From positions 1 through 6,753 of the forward strand of contig CAZVWW010000120.1 in NCBI GenBank assembly GCA_964631265.1: DNA of 6,753 nucleotides. Direction: 5' to 3'. Each line of letters starts with the position of its first letter. Within the stretch, counting starts at the first letter, position 1. The DNA is from CAZVWW01 sp964631265. Lineage in GTDB: Bacteria > Thermotogota > Thermotogae > MWEM01. The notes below the pieces were generated by a model that was not told the DNA's origin, ran no database searches, and saw nothing but the letters and a program-made list of their open reading frames with translations. This document shows positions 1-4,985 of the stretch, one piece after another. A program made the position numbers and the translations under genes.

Positions 1-75
1 CGGTTTGTCATCAACATGCATTCTGAACTGCGTTTCTTTTGTCAGTTGAAAGACGCGGAAGGGGAATTGATCTGA
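1..75 (+). CDS. C-terminal end of an unidentified protein (5' truncated by the window)
   Basis: Frame 1 is open from the first base and ends at a TGA at 73-75. It gives 24 residues ending in LKDAEGELI. The next gene's ATG follows one base later, and that gene's ribosome binding site (AAGGGGAA, about 59-66) lies inside this frame. This layout is typical of two co-transcribed, translationally linked genes, and it is the main reason for believing the frame is real. Too little is visible to name a family. Being in an operon with an oxidoreductase suggests a related redox or regulatory role, but that is only inference. Confidence 0.5.
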   Translation, partial: RFVINMHSELRFFCQLKDAEGELI

Positions 76-76
76 T

Positions 77-775
77 ATGGCTATACTTGCGATCAACGGT
101 TCTCCGAGGGGGAACAGGAGCAACACCGACACACTTCTGGAATACTTCGGCGACGGGATGAGCTCGAGAACCCTTCATGAAAAAACACTTCCCGTCTCAA
201 AAGAACAGGAGGACATCTTTTTCCACATTGTTTCCTTAAAACAATACAGGAGAAGATACGCTGAGCTGATAGAAGCAGCTGATAATTTCGATACCATCAT
301 GATCGGGTTTCCCCTTTACACGGATTCTATGCCGGGTTTTGTCAAAGAGTTGTTTGAAGCCATCGGAAACAGAAAAGGATTGTTTTCAGGAAAACAATTT
401 CTCTTTCTCATCCAGTCGGGCTTTCCTGAGGCGAAACAGTCAAGAACCGTTGAACGATACTGCGAAAGATTCACCAGCCGGGTGGGGGCTCAATACGTTG
501 GAACGATTGTCAGAGGAAAGTCGGAAGGGGTAAGAGGCATCCGCCGGGAAAAGTTCAAGGATGCGGAACTCCTCTCCAGACTCGGACACATTTTTGAAGA
601 GGAGAACAGACTCGATGACGCCCTTTTGAGGAAGATTGCGATGCCTGAAAGCTTACCCGGACCGGCCCTTTTTGTCATGAAAATACTGGCAAAATGCCAT
701 GTGTTCGAATTAATGTGGAATAAGCAACTGAAACAGAACAATGCCTTTGATAAACGGTTTGACAGACCCTATTAA
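77..775 (+). CDS. Flavodoxin-fold NAD(P)H-dependent FMN oxidoreductase
   Basis: A 232-residue cytoplasmic protein of the NADPH-dependent FMN reductase / flavodoxin-like family. These proteins bind FMN and pass electrons from NAD(P)H to quinones, flavins or other small acceptors. After the first beta strand comes GSPRGNRSNT (residues 8-17), the classic FMN phosphate-binding loop. A second flavin-contacting segment, FPLYTDSMPG (78-87), follows strand 3, and LIQSGFPE (111-118) fits the third flavin loop. No CxxC or ferredoxin motif is present, so it is not an iron-sulfur flavoprotein. The C-terminal 40 or so residues, with a hydrophobic stretch LPGPALFVMKILAKC near 193-207, extend past the minimal flavodoxin core; this occurs in relatives annotated simply as NAD(P)H-dependent oxidoreductases. 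The start is supported by AAGGGGAA about 10 bp upstream. The family is secure; the physiological acceptor cannot be deduced. Confidence 0.85.
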   Translation: MAILAINGSPRGNRSNTDTLLEYFGDGMSSRTLHEKTLPVSKEQEDIFFHIVSLKQYRRRYAELIEAADNFDTIMIGFPLYTDSMPGFVKELFEAIGNRKGLFSGKQFLFLIQSGFPEAKQSRTVERYCERFTSRVGAQYVGTIVRGKSEGVRGIRREKFKDAELLSRLGHIFEEENRLDDALLRKIAMPESLPGPALFVMKILAKCHVFELMWNKQLKQNNAFDKRFDRPY

Positions 776-813
776 ACCGTCTGAAATGTTGGATGAAACA
801 ACTATCGCCTCGT

Positions 814-842
814 TGGCTATCATGGATGATATGTGTTATAAT
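814..842 (+). promoter_or_regulatory. Sigma70/sigmaA-type promoter for the DUF234 ATPase gene
   Basis: The -10 box TATAAT (837-842) is a perfect consensus and is preceded by TG at 834-835, an extended -10. A -35-like TTGGCT (814-819) stands exactly 17 bp upstream. The box lies about 60 bp ahead of the ATG at 902, in the 126-bp AT-rich stretch between the oxidoreductase and the ATPase. The ATPase is therefore probably transcribed independently, with a 5' leader of roughly 50 bases. The surrounding AT-richness raises the chance of a fortuitous -10 match, but the spacing and extended element argue for a real promoter. Confidence 0.6.
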
Positions 843-876
843 ATACTATGTGGTAATATACTGAAGAATATATTAT
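838..876. repeat. AT-rich inverted and direct repeats overlapping the -10 box
   Basis: ATAATATA (838-845) and TATATTAT (869-876) are perfect 8-bp inverted arms 23 bp apart. Between them TAATATACT occurs twice in direct orientation (839-847 and 854-862). The left arm overlaps the -10 box, so a protein binding here would control transcription start. A regulator site is possible, but repeats in such AT-rich DNA arise easily by chance. Confidence 0.3.
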
Positions 877-901
877 CTATCAGCATATAAAAGAGGTGGC
901 C

Positions 902-2251
902 ATGATCTTTTATAACAGAAAGAAGGAAACAGAGTTCATCCGTCGCATCAAGTCCAAAGACAAAAAGCAGATGGTTGTTTTTTACGGCAGAAGGCGAATC
1001 GGCAAAACCACCCTCATTAAAAAGGCCTTTGAAAAAGATGCCGGTAATGGATTCTTATATTTTTTTGTCGAGGTTCTGAGTGAGGAACAATCCCTCTCCC
1101 AACTGAGTTTAAGCTTTTCAAAGGCGGTTTATACGAATTGGTATGATCTCTTTTCGGATTTGTTCAGGCTAAAGCAGTACGTAGTGTTTGATGAGTTCCA
1201 GAATTACAACAGAATCAATAAAAGCATAATGTCATCACTCCAACATGCCTGGGATGAAACGCAAACCGATACAAAGCTCTTTATCCTCGGGTCCTATGTT
1301 GGACTGATCAAAAAGATGTTTGTTGATCAAAAAGTCCCATTATTCGGCAGGAACGATTATTTGATCAAAATAAGGCCATTTTCCTTAAAAGAGTCGATAT
1401 CCATCCTGCAAACCTTTGGTTATTCACAACAAGAAGCTGTTGAGATCATCATGCTGGTTGGGGGTATTCCAAAGTACTTATTAGCATTTGAAGAGGGGAA
1501 CCCACTAAAACAAGCTCTCTTTGATCTATTCGTTGATGACTTCTCCCCGTTTAAAGAAGAGGCCAGAAACATCATGATCCGGGAATTTGGCGGGGAACAT
1601 AAATCCTACTTTTCAATCCTTAAAGCGCTCGCCGGTTCAAGAAAAAGCCTTCCGGAACTGGCGGATAAAACACTGATTGCCAGAACATCGCTTTCAAAGT
1701 ATTTAAAAGAACTGGAAGATGAGTATGAGATTATTGAGAAGAATAATCCGATCCTTTCCGAAAAAAAACGAAACGCAAAATATGTCATCGCTGATCATTA
1801 CTACAATTTCTACTTCAACATCATCGATCGGTACTTTTCGGCGTTTGAGTTCGACAGTGAAATGACCTACAACCGTGTATATCCGCTGATTCAAAATCAT
1901 CTGGGCATTATGTTTGAACGCTTCTGCATACAGTACCTAAAAGAAAATCCGGATATCCTGCCATTTACACCTCATAAAATCGGTAAACATTGGGGCAAAA
2001 TCCCCGGAACAAAGAATGAAAGCTATGATATCGATATCATAGCTTATGATGAGAATAATATTATCTTCTGTGAATGCAAATGGCGGGAAAAGAAGGTTTC
2101 CCTGCAAGATTACCAATTATTGTTGAAGCGGAGCGGCTTCCTTGAGACCGGGGACAGAGAGGTTTATTATTGCCTTTTCTCAAAATCCGGGTTTGAACGA
2201 TCTGTTCAAGAAATGAAGAATGAGAAATTACTCCTCTTTCCTTATTGCTGA
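902..2251 (+). CDS. Archaeal-type P-loop ATPase with DUF234 C-terminal domain
   Basis: A 449-residue protein of the ATPase_2 (archaeal ATPase) plus DUF234 family, a STAND/AAA-like group common in bacterial and archaeal genomes but without a settled function. Seen in order: Walker A GRRRIGKTT (29-37, K35); Walker B VVFDE (94-98); a sensor-like LGSYVG (129-134); LFGR with R150, a possible arginine finger; the family-typical GGIPKYL (187-193); a winged-helix segment near 233-290; and a C-terminal domain containing DIDIIAYDE and ECKW (D378, E391, K393). That last D...E-x-K arrangement is the signature of a PD-(D/E)xK nuclease-like fold. The ATG at 902 is chosen because GAGG (893-896) sits 5 bp upstream; the GTG at 896 would overlap that ribosome binding site. 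Sampled stretches have about 35-37% GC against about 50% in flanking genes, suggesting acquisition by transfer. There are no membrane segments, so it should act in the cytoplasm. Confidence 0.85.
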   Translation: MIFYNRKKETEFIRRIKSKDKKQMVVFYGRRRIGKTTLIKKAFEKDAGNGFLYFFVEVLSEEQSLSQLSLSFSKAVYTNWYDLFSDLFRLKQYVVFDEFQNYNRINKSIMSSLQHAWDETQTDTKLFILGSYVGLIKKMFVDQKVPLFGRNDYLIKIRPFSLKESISILQTFGYSQQEAVEIIMLVGGIPKYLLAFEEGNPLKQALFDLFVDDFSPFKEEARNIMIREFGGEHKSYFSILKALAGSRKSLPELADKTLIARTSLSKYLKELEDEYEIIEKNNPILSEKKRNAKYVIADHYYNFYFNIIDRYFSAFEFDSEMTYNRVYPLIQNHLGIMFERFCIQYLKENPDILPFTPHKIGKHWGKIPGTKNESYDIDIIAYDENNIIFCECKWREKKVSLQDYQLLLKRSGFLETGDREVYYCLFSKSGFERSVQEMKNEKLLLFPYC

Positions 2252-2268
2252 TCAGGGGGACCGGTCCG

Positions 2269-2322
2269 TTGATCCACAAGGAGCTGGTGGATAAAACCCG
2301 GATTACGGGAACATCGCTGTCA
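2269..2322 (+). pseudogene. Decayed fragment of a second DUF234-family ATPase (winged-helix segment)
   Basis: Beginning 17 bp after the ATPase stop, this stretch reads LIHKELVDKTRITGTSLS in a frame different from the upstream gene. It resembles that gene's own winged-helix segment, LPELADKTLIARTSLS. At DNA level 2281-2322 matches 1655-1696 at 34 of 42 positions without a gap, with several third-position differences. The similarity stops abruptly at both ends. There is no start codon or ribosome binding site, and no Walker motifs remain. The simplest reading is the remnant of a diverged relative, either from a partial tandem duplication or from an older copy replaced by the present gene. A chance match of this quality in the matching segment of the same family is unlikely. 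Confidence 0.55.
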
Positions 2323-2325
2323 TAT

Positions 2326-2358
2326 GACCTCTCCCTGCAAATCCTTCAGAGAGAGGTC
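2326..2358. terminator. Hairpin between convergent genes, possibly a bidirectional terminator
   Basis: GACCTCTCCCTG (2326-2337) and CAGAGAGAGGTC (2347-2358) form a 12-bp stem with one mismatch and a 9-base loop. It lies between the + strand ATPase (stop at 2251) and the - strand operon (last stop at 2376), where a shared terminator would be expected. Neither strand has the T tract of a standard intrinsic terminator. It may instead work with Rho, stabilise mRNA 3' ends, or do neither. Confidence 0.4.
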
Positions 2359-2375
2359 AAAGAGCGCTCAGTCAC

Positions 2376-2777
2376 CTATTCTTCCTTAAGAAACCTCACT
2401 TCATCCGTGTAATACCCCATATCGAATTGGATCCTGGTCTCAGAACCATTCCGCCCTTCAATATGCAGCGTATAGGTGCCTTTTTGAAGTGCCAGCTTCT
2501 CCGGTTTTTTGTTTTGCCCGGGTTCGTTCGAATAAACGGTTCCCCCGGGGCCTGTGATTTCAACCGTGATATCGACCGTATCATCTGGATTGTCGAGTTT
2601 CAGGTAGACCGTTGTATCGTCTAAAACAATAAAGTGGTTATTAAGGGTCACCCGGTCGCTGAATGTAAAATGAGCCGGAAATGTTAGTAAATAATGCCCT
2701 TTTGAAGCACTGAAATATATCGTGACCAGAAGCACGGTTATTGACAGAATCAGAAACAAAAATCCTTTTATATTCAT
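2376..2777 (-). CDS. Small membrane-anchored extracytoplasmic protein, last gene of the ABC operon
   Basis: A 133-residue protein not recognised as a named family. An N-terminal hydrophobic segment (about residues 5-24) with a lysine at position 4 fits a signal peptide or signal anchor. No cysteine follows it, so it is not a lipoprotein. The remainder (about 30-133) is polar and rich in alternating hydrophobic residues (TVYLKLDN, VDITVEITGPGG, GTYTLHIEG), suggesting a small beta-sandwich domain outside the membrane. The GPGGTVY...KGTYTLHIEG pattern recalls carbohydrate-binding or pre-peptidase-like beta-sandwiches, but only loosely. The start is well supported by GAGGTGATT just upstream, and it begins 9 bp after the permease stop. 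Its position as the last gene of the operon suggests an accessory subunit of the transporter or a sensor outside the membrane. Confidence 0.75.
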   Translation of the reverse strand: MNIKGFLFLILSITVLLVTIYFSASKGHYLLTFPAHFTFSDRVTLNNHFIVLDDTTVYLKLDNPDDTVDITVEITGPGGTVYSNEPGQNKKPEKLALQKGTYTLHIEGRNGSETRIQFDMGYYTDEVRFLKEE

Positions 2778-2786
2778 CCAATCACC

Positions 2787-3446
2787 TCACAATTTGTACT
2801 CGTATCGTTTTGCCAGATACTGGTTGACAAAGAAAAACACAAACGCTGCAACGGCTATAAAAAGAATTATCTCCAGGGAAAACAACTGCATCATGATAAA
2901 TCCGCCGATGAAATTGACCGTCGATATAATCAGAGCAGCCAGGAGTATAAAGCTTCCGACGACAAAATACCAGCCAAACAACTTCCCGACAAAACCGATG
3001 AAATTCATGAAGTTCACCACAAAATACAGACTTACGGTTATCAGGAACAGAAACATGATTCTGTCGGGGATGTTCCCAGCCAGTAATAGCAGGTTTAACG
3101 CGGCCGTACCAACCAGTGTGAGAACAATATTCATCGTGTTGAACGTTCTCATGATGGATTGTCTCGTTGCGGAAAAAAGCAAAAGGAGATCGAAATATGT
3201 TGCCGTGCATTTAATCGCAAAGATGATCACCGATGTGTAGATCATGACAAAGAGATTGGAAATGAGTCCGGATCCCAGTTTAGTGAAATCGTAAACCTCC
3301 AGGCTATTTGAATTGACCGGATTGCCGTCAAAAAGGATGGGTAGAAACGTGTTCAAAAAGACAACAATGGCGAAAATGACCAAAAAAACGGACATGAAGC
3401 GTAAATATAGGTTTAGTATGACTTTCATTGTTTTGCTACCCTTCAT
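2787..3446 (-). CDS. Six-helix membrane protein, probable ABC transporter permease
   Basis: About 219 residues, very hydrophobic, with six probable transmembrane segments: VILNLYL...VVFL near the N-terminus, LISNLFVMIYTSVIIFAI, the MNIVLTLVGTAALNLLLLAG helix, RIMFLFLITVSLYFVVNF, WYFVVGSFILLAALIIST, and IILFIAVAAFVFFFVN near the end. A positively charged tail (KRYEYKL) follows. It lies immediately downstream of an ABC ATPase with no other membrane gene nearby, so it probably forms the channel, most likely as a dimer. No sequence signature ties it to a particular permease family. The start is uncertain. The ATG at 3446 overlaps the ATPase end, whereas the ATG at 3428 has AAGGGT upstream and gives a protein six residues shorter. 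A GTG at 3455 is less likely. Confidence 0.75.
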   Translation of the reverse strand: MKGSKTMKVILNLYLRFMSVFLVIFAIVVFLNTFLPILFDGNPVNSNSLEVYDFTKLGSGLISNLFVMIYTSVIIFAIKCTATYFDLLLLFSATRQSIMRTFNTMNIVLTLVGTAALNLLLLAGNIPDRIMFLFLITVSLYFVVNFMNFIGFVGKLFGWYFVVGSFILLAALIISTVNFIGGFIMMQLFSLEIILFIAVAAFVFFFVNQYLAKRYEYKL

Positions 3447-4359
3447 TGCTTTCACCAGCCTTTGTCTTGTAATTTACTGTTCGTTCTGTCAGATGGTAGA
3501 GCAGTTTTTGAAGGCTTATCCGGCTGACCCGGATATCATCCTTTTCCATATCCCGGATCGTTTGTTCATCCAGATGCGCCTCCACAGAGTATGAAGCAAG
3601 TGCTCCGATTGTTTCCACTGACATTGTTCGAAATTTGGCTGCATGGCGTTCAATATCTTCCCGGCGTCCCTGAATGAGATAATACCGGTTTTTAAGCTCC
3701 TGAACATCACTGTTCACGATCGTCTTGCCTTCATCGATGATCAAGACTCTTTCGAACAACCCCTCCAGCTCGTTGATCAGATGGGAGGAAAAGATGATCG
3801 TTCGCGGGCTAGTGTTATAATCCTTTTGAAGCTCTTCGTAGAATATCTCTCTGGCAACCGGATCCAGTCCGATATACGGCTCGTCAAAGAGTGTTATCTC
3901 CGCCCGGCTTGCCAATCCGAGAATGATCCCCAACGTGGTTTTCATCCCCTTTGACAGTTTCGGATATTTCTTTTTGACATCGATTCTAAAACGCTTGATA
4001 AGCCTCGTGGCATATTCAGCATCCCAATTCTCATAGAGCGTCCCGGCTATATCCAGGACCTGTCTGACTTTCATGACCTCCCCCTGTTCAAAGGTCTTGC
4101 CCAGTGTCTCCCGGGCCAGACAGATCTTTCTGGTCATGGAGGGGGCATCCTGAAAACTCGTTCCCTCAATCCGGACAGTGCCTTGATTTGGTAACAACTG
4201 ATTGGCAATGACTTTCAGAAGCGTTGTCTTTCCGGAACCGTTTCTACCGATCAAGCCCATGATCTGATTTTCCCGAAGTGAAAAAGACACGTCGTCGAGG
4301 GCTTTAAATCCGTTGTAATAATAGTGAATCCCGCTCAGGGACAGTTTTTCTTGAGACAT
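3436..4359 (-). CDS. ABC transporter ATP-binding protein (YtrB/BcrA-like)
   Basis: A 307-residue ABC ATPase that would power the membrane protein encoded next. Walker A is GRNGSGKT (38-45, K44), the signature is LSKGM (135-139), Walker B is ITLFDEP (155-161, catalytic E160), the D-loop is GLDP (164-167) and the switch histidine is H193 in SSH. Two motifs are relaxed. The signature reads LSKGM instead of LSGGQ, a form usual in YtrB/BcrA-like exporters, and the Q-loop position about 40 residues after the Walker lysine appears to carry E84 within LARE. Residues after about 225 form an extra C-terminal region typical of this exporter-type subfamily. The start abuts the regulator stop (TAG at 4360-4362), and GAAGGTGATTAG immediately precedes the ATG. 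The transporter family is sure; the substrate is not. Confidence 0.9.
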   Translation of the reverse strand: MSQEKLSLSGIHYYYNGFKALDDVSFSLRENQIMGLIGRNGSGKTTLLKVIANQLLPNQGTVRIEGTSFQDAPSMTRKICLARETLGKTFEQGEVMKVRQVLDIAGTLYENWDAEYATRLIKRFRIDVKKKYPKLSKGMKTTLGIILGLASRAEITLFDEPYIGLDPVAREIFYEELQKDYNTSPRTIIFSSHLINELEGLFERVLIIDEGKTIVNSDVQELKNRYYLIQGRREDIERHAAKFRTMSVETIGALASYSVEAHLDEQTIRDMEKDDIRVSRISLQKLLYHLTERTVNYKTKAGESNEG

Positions 4360-4731
4360 CTAATCACCTTCTCCCGTCTTTGATATCATCTCGATTATCT
4401 CCGCCTTAGATATACTGAGTTTCTTGGCCTCATTCATCATCTCAGATAGATAATGCTCATAAAAATGCTTCTTTCTCTCTTTTTTAATCTTTCCCGCAGC
4501 GCCTTTTTGAACAAACATCCCCAATCCCCTTTTCTTATATAAGATACCCTTATCCACCAGTTGATTCAGTCCTTTCCGAGCCGTGGCCGGATTGATCTTA
4601 AATGATTCAGAAAGCTGATTCGTTGAAAAAACCTGTTCACCGGCTTGAAGGTCTCCGCTAATGATCATGTCCTCGATTATTTCTCCGATTTGAACAAACA
4701 ACGGCTTCGGTGACGCCTCATCCAGTTTCAT
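4360..4731 (-). CDS. YtrA-type GntR family transcriptional repressor
   Basis: A 123-residue DNA-binding regulator. Residues about 8-75 form the GntR winged helix-turn-helix: PLFVQIGEIIEDMIISG, then FSTNQLSESFKINPATARKG, then a wing KRGLGMFVQ. The C-terminal part is only about 45 residues, with a basic KIKKERKKH stretch followed by a helical EMMNEAKKLSISKAEIIEMI tail. This matches the short dimerisation tail of the YtrA subfamily rather than the large effector domains of FadR or HutC members. YtrA regulators usually repress their own operon together with adjacent ABC transporter genes, exactly the layout here. An upstream in-frame start would add 26 residues, but it would place the initiation codon inside the promoter; the ATG at 4731 with its strong ribosome binding site is preferred. 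Confidence 0.88.
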   Translation of the reverse strand: MKLDEASPKPLFVQIGEIIEDMIISGDLQAGEQVFSTNQLSESFKINPATARKGLNQLVDKGILYKKRGLGMFVQKGAAGKIKKERKKHFYEHYLSEMMNEAKKLSISKAEIIEMISKTGEGD

Positions 4732-4735
4732 CTGA

Positions 4736-4744
4736 CACCTCCTT
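4736..4744 (-). promoter_or_regulatory. Ribosome binding site fixing the regulator's start
   Basis: On the - strand AAGGAGGTG reads into TCAG and the ATG at 4731, giving 6 bp between the AGGAGG core and the start codon. It is close to a perfect complement of the 16S rRNA 3' end. It rules out the longer open frame beginning at 4809. Confidence 0.85.
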
Positions 4745-4754
4745 ATTTGGTTAG

Positions 4755-4770
4755 TTAGTTGAGTAACTAA
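4755..4770. promoter_or_regulatory. Inverted-repeat operator, probable binding site of the YtrA-type repressor
   Basis: TTAGTT (4755-4760) and AACTAA (4765-4770) are perfect 6-bp arms around a 4-bp centre. The element lies between the -10 box and the ribosome binding site of the operon, just past the expected transcription start, where a bound dimer would block initiation or early elongation. An additional TTAG half-step (4751-4754) continues the left arm. GntR proteins bind such dyads near their own promoters; the assignment to this particular repressor is inference from position. Confidence 0.6.
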
Positions 4771-4780
4771 GTACAGAAAT

Positions 4781-4809
4781 AGCATACCAGATTTTCCGGC
4801 GGTTGTCAA
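4781..4809 (-). promoter_or_regulatory. Sigma70/sigmaA-type promoter of the regulator-ABC operon
   Basis: On the - strand a perfect -35 TTGACA (4809-4804) is followed after exactly 17 bp by -10 TATGCT (4786-4781), which matches TATAAT at four of six positions. It stands about 50 bp ahead of the regulator ATG, with the inverted repeat between. No other promoter is evident between the four genes, so all four should be read from here. Confidence 0.8.
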
Positions 4810-4815
4810 GTGTGA

Positions 4816-4883
4816 TTATATTTTCAGGATGCAATTGATAACAATACCAAAAAGCAAGAGAGTGGTGAGAGCGTAAGCGGGTA
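4816..4883 (-). CDS. C-terminal tail of a probable membrane protein, cut by the assembly gap
   Basis: One - strand frame is open from the gap edge to a TAA at 4816-4818. It reads PAYALTTLLLFGIVINCILKI, a hydrophobic stretch of transmembrane length ending in a lysine, as membrane proteins often end. The stop lies 7 bp before the -35 box of the regulator-ABC operon. Only 21 residues are visible, so the frame could also be chance in AT-rich DNA, and no family can be named. If real, it is the gene immediately upstream of the ABC operon on the same strand. Confidence 0.35.
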
Positions 4884-4983
4884 NNNNNNNNNNNNNNNNN
4901 NNNNNNNNNNNNNNNNNNNNNNNNNNNNNNNNNNNNNNNNNNNNNNNNNNNNNNNNNNNNNNNNNNNNNNNNNNNNNNNNNNN
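4884..4983. other. Assembly gap of 100 N
   Basis: Exactly 100 undetermined bases, the usual placeholder for a scaffold join of unknown length, so true distances across it are not known. The flanking frames (a - strand tail on the left and an N-terminally incomplete TldD on the right) are both open into it. At least about 120 codons of TldD must be missing, which alone exceeds 100 bp, so the real gap must be larger than shown unless the join is wrong. Confidence 0.97.
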
Positions 4984-4985
4984 TA

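Noticed and set aside
754..783. Possible terminator hairpin (ACGGTTT / AAACCGT) at the end of the oxidoreductase gene
   Set aside because: Only 7 bp with a 13-base loop, no T tract, and the left arm lies inside the coding sequence.
759..787. TTGACA at 759-764 with a -10-like TGAAAT 17 bp downstream
   Set aside because: The -10 is poor and the -35 lies within the coding sequence; the 814-842 promoter is far better placed.
786..890. Open frame of 34 codons (MLDETTIASLAIMDD...) in the spacer before the ATPase
   Set aside because: No ribosome binding site precedes it, it runs through the promoter and the AT repeats, and its second half is low-complexity AT-driven sequence.
896..2251. GTG at 896 as the ATPase start
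   Set aside because: It overlaps the GAGGTGG ribosome binding site and has none of its own; the ATG at 902 has correct spacing.
2722..3240. 172-codon + strand open frame
   Set aside because: It lies antisense to the permease, is rich in K, N and R as expected of a shadow frame, and has no ribosome binding site or recognisable domain.
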